DNA of 64,000 nucleotides from the NCBI RefSeq assembly GCF_900155635.1, contig NZ_LT732540.1, positions 1,297,288 to 1,361,287 of the forward strand. The letters are read 5' to 3'. Position numbers and translations under genes: made by a program. This stretch comes from Olsenella urininfantis. Its GTDB lineage: Bacteria > Actinomycetota > Coriobacteriia > Coriobacteriales > Atopobiaceae. The notes under the pieces are model-generated. The model had not been told where the DNA came from and did no database searches. It worked only from the letters and a program-made list of their open reading frames with translations. Of this stretch, positions 42,015 through 51,103 are shown piece after piece; within the stretch, counting starts at the first letter, position 1, and every line of letters starts with the position of its first letter.

Positions 42015-43046
42015 CTAGTCGACGTCGATCTTGTGGACCCAGCCGAAGCGATCCTCGACCTCGCCAGCCTGGATGCCGGTCAGCGTCTCACGCAGGCGAC
42101 GCATCACAGGGCCAACCTCGTCCATGCCGAACACGACCGAACCATCGGGGCCATCCACCTGGCCAACCGGGGAGATGACCGCCGCGGTTCCGCACATGCC
42201 GCACTCCACGAACTCGCCTATCTCGTCAAAGCGCACCGGACGCTGCTCAACGGTCATGCCCAGCATCTTCTCGGCCACGTCCACGAGCGAGCGGCGCGTG
42301 ATGGAGGGCAGGATCGAGTCGGTCGCAGACTGGGGAACGACCAAGCTGCCATCCTTCTTCACGAAGAGGAAGTTGGCGCCACCAGACTCCTCCACGAAGC
42401 TGCGGGTCTCGGGATCGAGGTACATGTTGTCCGCGTAGCCCTCGGCATGCGCCTCCACGCTGGGATAGAGGGACATAGCGTAGTTGAGGCCGGCCTTGAT
42501 GCCGCCCGTGCCATGCGGGGCAGCGCGGTCGTACTCGGAGACGCGCAGCTTGACTGGCTTGACGCCACCGGAGTAGTACGGGCCCACCGGCGTCACGAGG
42601 ATGCGGAACTGGTACTCGGTGGCAGGTGCCACGCCGATCACGTTGCCCGTGGCAACCATGAAGGGACGCACGTAGAGGGCCGCCCCAGAGCCAAAGGGCG
42701 GCACCCATGCCGCGTTGGCACGCACGACCCGCTCGACGGCATCAACGAAGCGCTCCTCTGGGAAGGGCGGCATGACGATGCGCCTGGCGGAATCGGCCAT
42801 GCGCTCGGCGTTCTGGTCCGGGCGGAAGCAGACTATCTCGCCGCCCTTGGTGGTGTAGGCCTTGAGCCCCTCGAAGACCTCCTGGCAGTAGTGGAAGATG
42901 CCTGCGCACTCGGAAAGCGTGAGGGTGTGGTCAGACGTGAGGCAGCCCTCGTCCCATGCGCCGTCCTTGTAGTTGGACACGTAGCTGTAGTCGGTTGGCA
43001 GGTAGGCAAACGAGAGCTTGCCCCAGTCCAGGTCCTTCTTCTCCAT
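42015..43046 (-). CDS. ilvE: Branched-chain amino acid aminotransferase
   Basis: A 343-residue class IV PLP aminotransferase that interconverts Leu/Ile/Val and their keto acids with glutamate. The PLP lysine lies in GGIKAGLNYAMS, and FVEESGGANFLF plus GTAAVISPVG complete the cofactor pocket; the length fits the bacterial IlvE2 type. Start 43046 is preceded by AAGGAG; the ATG-less extension to 43061 is excluded. The 422-bp gap upstream (43047-43468) has no gene; I looked for a T-box and saw none. Confidence 0.95.
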   Translation of the reverse strand: MEKKDLDWGKLSFAYLPTDYSYVSNYKDGAWDEGCLTSDHTLTLSECAGIFHYCQEVFEGLKAYTTKGGEIVCFRPDQNAERMADSARRIVMPPFPEERFVDAVERVVRANAAWVPPFGSGAALYVRPFMVATGNVIGVAPATEYQFRILVTPVGPYYSGGVKPVKLRVSEYDRAAPHGTGGIKAGLNYAMSLYPSVEAHAEGYADNMYLDPETRSFVEESGGANFLFVKKDGSLVVPQSATDSILPSITRRSLVDVAEKMLGMTVEQRPVRFDEIGEFVECGMCGTAAVISPVGQVDGPDGSVVFGMDEVGPVMRRLRETLTGIQAGEVEDRFGWVHKIDVD

Positions 43047-43468
43047 GACGCTCCTTCGCACGTTGCGGGCCTCGTTTCACCGAAGTGTACACGCGTGCCT
43101 TGGGGCACTTCGGCAAGCGAGACATTCCCGAAACATGGATACGGCAGCCCCCTCTGGTGCCAAACCGAAACCGGAGCTCTTGGGCTCGTCGCAAACCCGC
43201 CCGATGCCGAGCGTTGAGACGTGACGCGGCCATGAAAGCCTCGGCTCTGCCGTGACAAGTGAGTTGATGCGGGCCATGTGCGACTGTGACAACGACCGTC
43301 ACCCATAGGTGAGGCGCCTCCTTTGGTCAGATACTCCCGCCTTGGTGTCCAGACCTTGAGTGCGGCTCCGTCCTAGACTCTGCAGGCCGCAAAAGACAGG
43401 ACGCCTGCCGCAGGCGGAGACTCATAATCCATACGAGAGAACAAGGACGACAAGGCAGGGGGAATCTC

Positions 43469-44518
43469 ATGCGCATGTTCAAGAACGACTACTCCGAGGG
43501 AGCGGCACCAGGGATACTCGAGGCGCTCGTGCGCACCAATGGCGAGCAGTGCGTTGGCTACACCGAGGGAGACCCCCACTGCGAGCGTGCCCGCGAGCTC
43601 ATCCGGGCAGAGGCTGGGCTTCCCGAGGCGGACGTCGAGTTCTGCATCGGCGGCACCTCCACCAACATCGTTGGCGTCACCGGCATGCTCCGCGACTGGG
43701 AGGGTGTCATCTGCACCAAGGACGCGCACATCAACGTGCACGAGACCGGCGCCATCGCCGCCTGCGGCCGCACCATTCTGGCCACTCAGGACGAGGACGG
43801 CTTCCTCTCGCCCGACCGCGCCGAGCAGGTCTTCCAGAGCCAGACCATGACCGGGCGGCACATGACTCGTCCCAAGATGATTTACATCACCAATGCCACG
43901 GAGTTCGGCGGCGCGTGGGACCGCACGCGCTTCGACGCCATCTGCGACTGGGCAGAGAGCCACGACCTCAAAGTCTTCGTGGACGGCGCGCGCATGGCCT
44001 GCGCGCTGACCTCCGAGGGCTCAGACCTCACGCTGCGACATCTCGCAAGCCGTGCCAGCGCCTTCTACCTGGGCGGAACCAAGAACGGAATGCTCTTCGG
44101 CGAGGCCATGGTCATAGCCGACCCCGAGCTCAAGGAGAGCTTCCCCTACCTGGTGAAGGAGCGCGGTGGCCTCATGGCCAAGGGACGCCTTCTGGGCGTG
44201 CAGTTCGAGGCGGCCTTCGAGCGCGACGGGGACGGCGAGGCGCTCTACTGGAGACTGGCGAGGGACGCCAACAGGTGCGCCGCCCGCCTGCGCGCGGGCA
44301 TGGTTGAGCTGGGTTTTGCGCCCTACCTCGACTCCCCCACCAACCAGCAGTTCTTCGTGGTCTCCCCTGCCGTTGCCCGCGCGTTCGAGGAGGCCGTGGG
44401 GTCGGAGGCCTTCGCGCTGCTGCCCGACGGCAGCGAGGTCATCCGCTTCGTCTGCTCCTGGGCCACGAGGGCCGAGGACGTGGACGAGCTGCTCGCCCTC
44501 GCCCGCACGCTGCGCTAG
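43469..44518 (+). CDS. Low-specificity threonine aldolase-type PLP lyase
   Basis: A 349-residue beta-eliminating lyase/aldolase-family enzyme that should split threonine or allo-threonine into glycine and acetaldehyde. The N-terminus FKNDYSEGAAPGILEAL, HINVHETGA, FVDGARMACAL and the PLP lysine in YLGGTKNGMLFGEA match the family. GGCAGGGGGAA precedes the ATG. It stands alone with a bidirectional terminator after it. Related beta-eliminating lyases are possible. Confidence 0.88.
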   Translation: MRMFKNDYSEGAAPGILEALVRTNGEQCVGYTEGDPHCERARELIRAEAGLPEADVEFCIGGTSTNIVGVTGMLRDWEGVICTKDAHINVHETGAIAACGRTILATQDEDGFLSPDRAEQVFQSQTMTGRHMTRPKMIYITNATEFGGAWDRTRFDAICDWAESHDLKVFVDGARMACALTSEGSDLTLRHLASRASAFYLGGTKNGMLFGEAMVIADPELKESFPYLVKERGGLMAKGRLLGVQFEAAFERDGDGEALYWRLARDANRCAARLRAGMVELGFAPYLDSPTNQQFFVVSPAVARAFEEAVGSEAFALLPDGSEVIRFVCSWATRAEDVDELLALARTLR

Positions 44519-44550
44519 AAAAAGCGCCTGGCCCACCGGGGCCAGGCGCT
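44519..44550. terminator. Bidirectional intrinsic terminator
   Basis: AGCGCCTGGCC (44523-44533) pairs with GGCCAGGCGCT (44540-44550). On the plus strand TTCTCTCTCC follows; on the minus strand the five A residues at 44519-44523 give a U-tract. It separates the convergent threonine aldolase and PhoU-like genes. Confidence 0.85.
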
Positions 44551-44577
44551 TCTCTCTCCAATTGTGACGCTCTGCCC

Positions 44578-45210
44578 CTACGCGCTCTTCATGACCACGG
44601 AGCGCACCACGCCGGCAGCATGGTCGCAGGCATCCAGGCAGCCCTCCATGCGGTCGAAGACGCGCATCCAGCCCACCACGTGCCCACGACGCGCCTCGTC
44701 GAGCGTGTCGTCGTGGAAGAGCTGGCGCAGGCCCTGCTCGTAGACCTCGTCTCCCTCGTCCTCGATGTGGCCCACGGCAATGGCCTTCTCCATGACCACG
44801 GGATCGTTCTTGTAGTCGGGCAGGTGGTCGAACATCCCCACCAGCTCCTTGGCCGCCTCAAGGGCGAGGCCTGCCATCTGGCGGGCCTCCACGCGGGTGC
44901 CGCTCATGTTGAAGAGGTCAAGGCCCGTGCAGACGCCCTCCATGTAGTCAACGATGTCATCCAGCCTGAGCGCCAGGTTGGAGATGTCATCGCGGTCGAA
45001 GGGCGTGATGAAGGAGGTGTAGAGCTCCTTCATGATCTTGCGCACGAACTCGTCAGAGCGTGCCTCGTGCAGCTTCATGACGGGAATCATGGCAATGCTG
45101 CCGGGGTAGCCCTCGACGAACTTCACATAGTCCTCGCCCGTTGCCTTTATCTCTGCGGCGAACTGCTTGAAGAGGGTGTAGAACGGGTCTTCCTTCTTGA
45201 TGCGTGCCAT
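44578..45210 (-). CDS. DUF47/PhoU-like Pit accessory protein
   Basis: A 210-residue all-helical DUF47 protein, the usual partner of PiT phosphate transporters. Conserved features include SDEFVRKIMKELYTSFITPFDRDDI near residues 51-75 and DDIVDYMEG, as in PhoU-like metal-binding helices. It starts 69 nt after the pit gene and is probably cotranscribed; such proteins modulate phosphate uptake. CAGAAAGAGAAG precedes the ATG. Confidence 0.92.
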   Translation of the reverse strand: MARIKKEDPFYTLFKQFAAEIKATGEDYVKFVEGYPGSIAMIPVMKLHEARSDEFVRKIMKELYTSFITPFDRDDISNLALRLDDIVDYMEGVCTGLDLFNMSGTRVEARQMAGLALEAAKELVGMFDHLPDYKNDPVVMEKAIAVGHIEDEGDEVYEQGLRQLFHDDTLDEARRGHVVGWMRVFDRMEGCLDACDHAAGVVRSVVMKSA

Positions 45211-45279
45211 CTGTCTTCTCTTTCTGCGAGGGGGACGTGACTGCGTGACGGGCGCGAGGCGAACGAGGCGCCCCGACGT

Positions 45280-46329
45280 TTAGAACAGGACCAGGAAGAT
45301 CTTTGCGAGCACATAGCCGATGAGGCCGCAGCCCGGGAAGGTGAAGATCCAGGTGAGCACCATGTCCTTGGCGATGGCCCAGTTGACCGAGCGGACGTTC
45401 TCTGCGGCGCCGGCACCCATGATGGCGGCTGTCTTGGTGTGCGTCGTGGAGACGGGAAGGCCCGTGAGCGTTGCCACCAGCAGCGAGGCGGTGGCGCTGA
45501 TCGAGGCGGCAAATCCCTGGTACTTGTCCAGCTGGACCATGTTCATGCCCACGGTCTTGATGATCTTCTTGCCACCAACCGCCGTGCCCAGGGCCATGAT
45601 GCCGGCGCAGAGCACCTCTATCCAGAGCGGGAAGCCGCCCACGTCGGACACGCCCATGTTGGCTGCCAGGGCGATGGCCATCATGGCGGTTGACATGAAC
45701 TTCTGGCCATCCTGGGCACCATGCATGAGGGCCACGCCCGCGGCACCCACCACCTGCATGCGACCGAAGAAGTCGTTGGCCTTCCTGCGGTCTGCGTGAC
45801 GGCAGAGGCGGGGAATGGCCTTGGCGATGGCCCAGCCGGCAAGGAGGCCCAGCGCAGTCGAGAGGACCAGGCCATAGATGACCTTGACCCACTCGCCCAT
45901 GTTGACGCCATCCAGGCCGCCGGAGACCGCGAGCGCCGCTCCCGTGAGGCCGGCGATGAGCGCATGGCTCTCCGAGGTGGGGATTCCGAAGATCCAGGCC
46001 CCGACGCCCCAGGCAACGATGCCCACGGTCGCCGCCGCCAGGGCAATGAGGGCGGCGTGGGTGTCCCCGCCGAAGTCCACCATGTTGCTCATGGTGTCAG
46101 CGACTGCCGTGGAGACGAAGGACATGGCCACCAGGCCCACGAAGTTGCACACCACGCTCATGACGATGGCCTCGTTGACGCCAATGGAGCGTGTGCCCAC
46201 GGGCTCCGCGATGGCATTGGCCGCATCGGTGGAGCCGTTGACGAAGATGGTCCCCAGAACGAGGACCATCACTACAGCAAGGAAGGGGTTAGACGCAAGG
46301 ATGGAGAGGAACTGCTCGAAGCTAATCAT
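45280..46329 (-). CDS. pit: PiT-family inorganic phosphate transporter
   Basis: A 349-residue inner-membrane phosphate:cation symporter with about ten hydrophobic segments and the two inverted PiT signatures: VNGSTDAANAIAEPVGTRS at the N-terminus with GIPTSESHALIAG, and MHGAQDGQKF with LPVSTTHTKTAAIMGAG in the second half. Start 46329 chosen over 46380 for length and AAAGGCGG upstream. Forms an operon with the DUF47 gene. Confidence 0.93.
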   Translation of the reverse strand: MISFEQFLSILASNPFLAVVMVLVLGTIFVNGSTDAANAIAEPVGTRSIGVNEAIVMSVVCNFVGLVAMSFVSTAVADTMSNMVDFGGDTHAALIALAAATVGIVAWGVGAWIFGIPTSESHALIAGLTGAALAVSGGLDGVNMGEWVKVIYGLVLSTALGLLAGWAIAKAIPRLCRHADRRKANDFFGRMQVVGAAGVALMHGAQDGQKFMSTAMMAIALAANMGVSDVGGFPLWIEVLCAGIMALGTAVGGKKIIKTVGMNMVQLDKYQGFAASISATASLLVATLTGLPVSTTHTKTAAIMGAGAAENVRSVNWAIAKDMVLTWIFTFPGCGLIGYVLAKIFLVLF

Positions 46330-46389
46330 GTTCCGCCTTTCTCGGGGTTGGACAATCATAGCGGAACAAATGCCTGACAAGCATGGAAG

Positions 46390-47211
46390 CTAGAGGGTAT
46401 CCAATGCGATTTGCCTGAGCCCCACGCCTCCGAAGCTGTCGTGGGCAAGGATGTTGACATGCGTGAACTCGCATTCCATGGCCGTTCTCACCGCCTGGTC
46501 AAAGCCACCGTTGAGAAGCTCCTTCTGGTGTGCATCCGCGCTGATGAGTATCTCTCCCCCAAATTCATGCAGCTTGTGCAACAGCTCGCGACGGGGGTAG
46601 AGCTCCCTCTTCCTCCCCCGGTTCACCGCCCCGCAGTTGATCTCGAAGGGGACGCCCTGAGAGACCAGGTGCTCCATGGCATCGAGCGCCGGACCCAGGT
46701 AGCGCGGGTCCCGCTCGTCGAAGCTCGGGTTCTGGTCATTGAAGCGGGTGACGAGGTCGAAGTGCCCCACGAAGCTGCAGTGCGTGCGGTCGAACACCTG
46801 GGCCTCGAAGTCAAAGTAGGCTCGGGCGAGCGCGTACCAGTCTCCTCCGTAGAACTCCTGGCAGAGACCCTCAAGGCCCTCGAAGGTATGGTCTACGCTC
46901 TCTGGCTCCTCCTGCTGGAGCGGCAGGAAGTGCGTGGAGCCTATCGCGTACTCCGCTTCCGGGCAGCAGCCCGGGTCCATGGCGTTGTCCAGCTCCACGC
47001 CCAGAAGTATGTCCAGCCGGCCGCGGTAGAGCTCCCGCACCCGCCTGACCTCTGCCACGTAGGCCGGCCAGTCCATGTGGATGTGCGGGTCCATGTGCCC
47101 AGAGAAGCCCAGTTGCTCGAAGCCCAGCGCGGTGGCGTGCGCGGCAAGCTCCTCTATGGTGTCCGTGCCGTCGCAGAAGCGGCTGTGGGTATGGAAGTTC
47201 GCCTTGAGCAT
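46390..47211 (-). CDS. PHP-domain histidinol-phosphatase (HisJ-like)
   Basis: A 273-residue PHP phosphoesterase. The trinuclear metal ligands are visible: FHTHSRFCDG, SGHMDPH, GVELDNAMD, GSTHFLP, GHFDLVTRFN and SADAHQ. HisJ-type enzymes of this length dephosphorylate histidinol phosphate. There is no other histidine gene nearby, so another sugar- or nucleotide-phosphate substrate is possible. GAGAGGACA precedes the ATG; 30 nt separate it from the aminotransferase. Confidence 0.85.
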   Translation of the reverse strand: MLKANFHTHSRFCDGTDTIEELAAHATALGFEQLGFSGHMDPHIHMDWPAYVAEVRRVRELYRGRLDILLGVELDNAMDPGCCPEAEYAIGSTHFLPLQQEEPESVDHTFEGLEGLCQEFYGGDWYALARAYFDFEAQVFDRTHCSFVGHFDLVTRFNDQNPSFDERDPRYLGPALDAMEHLVSQGVPFEINCGAVNRGRKRELYPRRELLHKLHEFGGEILISADAHQKELLNGGFDQAVRTAMECEFTHVNILAHDSFGGVGLRQIALDTL

Positions 47212-47241
47212 GCCGTGTCCTCTCGCCTTGCGGGAATGCGC

Positions 47242-48792
47242 CTACTGGCGATAGAAGCTGAGAAACTCCGCCAGGTTGTGCATGGCGTCGCGCAGGATCT
47301 CGACGCGCGGCAGGTAGACGATGCGAAAGTAGCCCGGCGTCTCCCAGTTGAAGCCCTTGCCGCCCACGACGAGCACGCGCTTCTGCTTGAGGAGGTCAAG
47401 GGCGAAGCGCTCGTCGTCGGTGATGTTGAACCTCTTGGGGTCCAGGTGCGGGAACATGTAGAAGGCGGCATCGGGCTTCTGGACCTCAACGCCGTCGATC
47501 TCCTTGAGGGCGTCGTAGACGAACTCGCGCTGCTCGAAGACGCGCCCTCCCGGCACGATGTAGTCGTTCACGCTCTGGTGACCGCCAAGCGCGGTCTGGA
47601 CGATGGACTGGGCGGGGACGTTGGAGCAGAGACGCATGTTGGAGAGCATGTTGATGCCCTCCATGTAGTCGCGGCCCAGCTCCTTGTTGCCCGAGATGGA
47701 CATCCATCCAATGCGATAGCCCGCCACCATGTGAGACTTGGAGAGGCCGTTGAAGGTCACGCAGAAGAGGTCGCCGGCGAGGCTCGCGATGGAGACGTGC
47801 TGCTTGCCGTCCATGACCAGACGGTCGTAGATCTCGTCGGCAAAGATCATGAGCTGGTGCTCGCGGGCGATGTCAACGATCTCCTGCAGGACCTCGCGCG
47901 GGTAGAGCGAGCCGGTGGGGTTGTTGGGGTTGATGACCACGATGGCCTTGGTGCTTGCCGTGATCTTGGAGCGGATGTCGGCCATGTCCGGGTACCAGTG
48001 GGCCTGCTCGTCACAGACGTAGTGCACGGGCGTGCCGCCCGCAAGCGTCGCACAAGCCGTCCAGAGCGGGTAGTCGGGGCTGGGAATGAGTATCTCGTCG
48101 CCGGTGTTCAGCAGGGCGGACATGCTCAGGTTGATGAGCTCGGAGGCGCCGTTTCCGGTGTAGATGTCGCTCATCTCTACGTTGGGGATTCCCTTGATCT
48201 GGTCGTACTGCATGATGGCCTTGCGAGCGGAGAAGAGCCCTCGGCTGTCGGAGTAGCCCTCGCAGTCGCGCAGCTGGCGCTTCATGTCGTGGATGACCTC
48301 GTCGGGCGTGCGAAAGCCAAAGGGCGCGGGGTTGCCGATGTTGAGCTTGAGGACGTGGACGCCGTCCTCCTCCATGCGGTTGGCCTCGTCCACCACGGGA
48401 CCGCGGACGTCGTAGAGAACGTTGTCGAGCTTGGAGGACTTGGTGAACTGTCGCATGGCCGATCCTTTGCGTTTGGGGGTCTTGGTCTGGCGTGCGGAGG
48501 GGGACTCAGTTGCTTGGCTCGTGGTACGGGGCGCAAGGCCCTTGGCTGCTCGCGTCGTGCCGCGGGCGAGCCATGCCGGCTCGACGCGCAGGAGGTCGGC
48601 CAGCAGGGCAAGGACGTCCGGGCGGGGCTGGGTCTTCCCGCTGAGGTATTGGCTCATCTGGCTCTTGCCCAGCTTCTTGCCCCTCTCGGCAGCGAGGCGG
48701 ATGAGGTCGGCCTGCTTGAGCCGGCGCTCGCCCATCGCCTGGCCAAGGCGCAGCGCGAAGCCGTTGCGTGAGACGTTCTCGTCAGTCATCAT
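47242..48792 (-). CDS. XRE-type HTH fused to an AlaA-like alanine aminotransferase
   Basis: A 516-residue fusion. Residues about 10-75 form an XRE/HTH_3 domain (LRLGQAMGERRLKQADLIRL, KSQMSQYLSGKTQPRPDVLALL); a linker of 40 residues follows, then a class I PLP aminotransferase close to AlaA, with NPNNPTGSLY, DEIYDRLV and the PLP lysine in NGLSKSHMVAGYRIGW. Upstream the gap 48793-48928 has GTTCAATTTAA repeats, a likely autoregulatory operator. An internal ATG at 48456 (MRQFTKSSKLD) has AAAGGAT upstream and would give a 404-residue enzyme, the exact size of E. coli AlaA, so two products are possible. M2 at 48789 has the better ribosome spacing. Confidence 0.9.
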   Translation of the reverse strand: MMTDENVSRNGFALRLGQAMGERRLKQADLIRLAAERGKKLGKSQMSQYLSGKTQPRPDVLALLADLLRVEPAWLARGTTRAAKGLAPRTTSQATESPSARQTKTPKRKGSAMRQFTKSSKLDNVLYDVRGPVVDEANRMEEDGVHVLKLNIGNPAPFGFRTPDEVIHDMKRQLRDCEGYSDSRGLFSARKAIMQYDQIKGIPNVEMSDIYTGNGASELINLSMSALLNTGDEILIPSPDYPLWTACATLAGGTPVHYVCDEQAHWYPDMADIRSKITASTKAIVVINPNNPTGSLYPREVLQEIVDIAREHQLMIFADEIYDRLVMDGKQHVSIASLAGDLFCVTFNGLSKSHMVAGYRIGWMSISGNKELGRDYMEGINMLSNMRLCSNVPAQSIVQTALGGHQSVNDYIVPGGRVFEQREFVYDALKEIDGVEVQKPDAAFYMFPHLDPKRFNITDDERFALDLLKQKRVLVVGGKGFNWETPGYFRIVYLPRVEILRDAMHNLAEFLSFYRQ

Positions 48793-48802
48793 GCTCCAAA
48801 AA

Positions 48803-48896
48803 GTTCAATTTAAAGCAGAAGTTCAATGCATGCTTCGTTAAATTGAACGAACTATAGCACACCGCAAGAACGACTTTGGCAAAAAGTTCAATTTTT
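48803..48896. promoter_or_regulatory. GTTCAATTTAA operator array upstream of the HTH-aminotransferase
   Basis: GTTCAATTTAA at 48803-48813 faces its exact reverse complement TTAAATTGAAC at 48838-48848; GTTCAAT also occurs at 48821-48827 and GTTCAATTTTT at 48886-48896. Position immediately before the start codon suggests autorepression by the HTH domain. Confidence 0.65.
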
Positions 48897-48928
48897 GTCT
48901 CCACTGCGCTGGGGCGGGGATGATGCGC

Positions 48929-50743
48929 CTACTCCACGTCTCCCTCGAGGAAGCCGCCCGTCTGCCTGTCCCAGAGGCCCGCGTACTCACCCTTGGCCTC
49001 GACCAGCTCATGATGGGTCCCATCCTCCACGATCTGCCCGTGCGAGAGGACCACGATGCGGTCGAGGGCCGCGACGGTGGAGAGTCGATGCGCCACCACG
49101 ATGGAGGTGCGGCCACGCATGAGGTTCTCCAAGGCGTCCTGGACCAGGGCCTCGGACTCGGAGTCAAGGGCGCTTGTGGCCTCGTCAAGCACCAGTATGG
49201 GGGCGTCGACCAGGATGGCGCGGGCAATGACAACTCGCTGGCGCTGCCCACCCGAAAGCTTGACGCCCCTCTCTCCCACCATGGTGTCAAAGCCCAGCGG
49301 CAGGCGCTCGATGAACTCGAGCGCGTTTGCGTCGGCGGCTGCCGCGCGAATCTCCTCCTCGCTGGCATCGGGCCTTCCGTAGGCGATGTTCTCGCGGATG
49401 GTGCGGTGGAAGAGCAGCGCCTCCTGCGGCACGTAGGCAACCTGCTGCCGCAGGGACTGCTGGGTGGTTCGGCTCACGTCCTGCCCGTCCACCAGCACGC
49501 GGCCCTCCTGCACGTCGTCCAGGCGAAGCAGCAGCTTGGTGAGGGTGGTCTTGCCGGAGCCCGAGCGTCCCACAAGGCCCATGCGCTGGCCTGCGGGGAT
49601 GTGCAGGTTGAGGTTGTCGAAGACCTTGTCGTCCGCCTGGGCGTCCGCGTAGCGGAAGCCGATGTGCTCGAAGTCGATCCTGCCCTCGCTCACCCTGAGC
49701 GGGGAGGCGCCCTCGTCGTCCGCCACCAGGGTGGGCTCGTCCAGGACGCGGGTCATCTCGGCCGCGTCCCCCAGAGCGCGGTTGATGCGCTGCATCATGG
49801 AGTTGAAGTAGTTGAAGCGCATGGTCAGGTTGTAGGTGTACGTGAACATGACCACCAGCGTGCCCGCGCTGATGCCAAACCAGGCGTTGCCTCCGGCGAC
49901 AAAGATCGAGACCACGAACATGATCACCGTGATGAGGAACGACGTGGTGAAGCTTCGCCACATGGTGGCGCGCATGTTGGAGTTTGCCGCGAGCATGGCA
50001 TCTCGGTTGGACGTGGTAAAGGTCTCGCGCTCGAAGTCCTCGCGGCCGTAGGTCTTTACCGCGAGGATGTTCGTCACGGCATCCGAGAGCACGCCCGAGA
50101 GCTTGTTCTGCGCGGTGGAGGCGGCTGCGGAAAGAGGGAGGATGCGCTTGTACATGCGATACGCCAGCGCCACATAGACCACCATCATGACCAGCAGGAT
50201 GGCTACGAAGCTGGGAGAGACCGGCGCCAGCAGGCCAACCGTCAGCACGATGGATGCCAGCGTGGGGTAAAGGGCATAGGTCAGGACGTCAACAAGGCCC
50301 GTGTAGCCCGAGACGAAACGCGAGGTCTGGCTCACGAGGCTGCCGCCGAAACGGCTGTTGTGAAAGGTCATGGACTGGTTGGAGAGGGTGTCGAAGCACA
50401 GGCGCGAGAGCTGGTAGTCACCGTTTATCTCGAGCTTGTAGACGGAATAGTCCTGCAGCTTGGAGAGGGTCTGACCCAACGCGTTCACCACGAGGAGCGC
50501 CAGGATGTAGGGACCAAAGACGGAGAAGACCTGCTCTGCCGCAACGGGAGAGGCCTGGACCCTGTCAACGATGAGTCCCATGACGTAGGTGTTGGCAAAG
50601 GTGAGCAGCGCTATGTAGCCGACGGAGCTGACGATGGACAGCGCGAATGCGCCGGGCTTCTGCTTGGTGACCCACCAGAAGTAGTGCAGGGTACGACGGA
50701 TGGTCTGACGATCGTTCTTGTCGGTGGTGCTGCGCATGCTCAT
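48929..50743 (-). CDS. ABC-type exporter, fused membrane and ATPase domains
   Basis: A 604-residue type I (ABCB-like) half-transporter working as a dimer in the inner membrane. Residues about 30-310 hold six membrane helices; the ATPase has Walker A GRSGSGKTT, KLSGGQRQR and LVLDEATSALDSES. Start 50743 (MSMRSTTDKND) is chosen for GAGGAGC 9 nt upstream; the frame is open to 50932. Substrate unknown; single-gene exporters of this kind move lipids, peptides or drugs. Confidence 0.92.
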   Translation of the reverse strand: MSMRSTTDKNDRQTIRRTLHYFWWVTKQKPGAFALSIVSSVGYIALLTFANTYVMGLIVDRVQASPVAAEQVFSVFGPYILALLVVNALGQTLSKLQDYSVYKLEINGDYQLSRLCFDTLSNQSMTFHNSRFGGSLVSQTSRFVSGYTGLVDVLTYALYPTLASIVLTVGLLAPVSPSFVAILLVMMVVYVALAYRMYKRILPLSAAASTAQNKLSGVLSDAVTNILAVKTYGREDFERETFTTSNRDAMLAANSNMRATMWRSFTTSFLITVIMFVVSIFVAGGNAWFGISAGTLVVMFTYTYNLTMRFNYFNSMMQRINRALGDAAEMTRVLDEPTLVADDEGASPLRVSEGRIDFEHIGFRYADAQADDKVFDNLNLHIPAGQRMGLVGRSGSGKTTLTKLLLRLDDVQEGRVLVDGQDVSRTTQQSLRQQVAYVPQEALLFHRTIRENIAYGRPDASEEEIRAAAADANALEFIERLPLGFDTMVGERGVKLSGGQRQRVVIARAILVDAPILVLDEATSALDSESEALVQDALENLMRGRTSIVVAHRLSTVAALDRIVVLSHGQIVEDGTHHELVEAKGEYAGLWDRQTGGFLEGDVE

Positions 50744-50873
50744 TGCGTGGTGCTCCTCAGGCCTGGCCGGGCAGGTGCAATGCCCCCGTTTCGGTGCTAG
50801 ACACCCTTTGATACCCAAATGGCGCCGTGATATGCCATGCAAGCTGCCACAATTGCGCAGGGCGCACCTGGAT

Positions 50874-51032
50874 GAGGTGGGTGAACGCGCAGGTTGGGGC
50901 TTCTCTCGGCCGAAAAGGACGTGTTCACCCACCTGGAGACCCTGTATTGGTGGGCGAATGCAACGTTTTTGTCACCGCATGGCTCCACAAGACGCGTTCG
51001 CCCACCAAACCAGACACGTCAGGTGAGCGAAC
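50874..51032. repeat. Cluster of hairpin elements with GTTC(G/A)CCCACC arms
   Basis: The 360-bp gap 50744-51103 has no gene. AGGTGGGTGAAC (50875-50886) pairs with GTTCACCCACCT (50923-50934) around a spacer with CTTCTCTCGGCC; TGGTGGGCGAA (50949-50959) pairs with TTCGCCCACCA (50997-51007); CAGGTGAGCGAAC is at 51020-51032. The paired changes G-to-A and C-to-T in the first hairpin keep base pairing, which suggests the stem is selected. Related to the cluster at 5074-5210. Confidence 0.75.
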
Positions 51033-51103
51033 ACGAGAGAAAACACTGACCGAAGCAACAAGCGTCACATCTACCCACCGGGGCGGACGGGGCACCTGCC
51101 GAA

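Noticed and set aside
43047-43468. T-box or amino acid leader upstream of ilvE
   Set aside because: No T-box core sequence or terminator/antiterminator pair on the minus strand.
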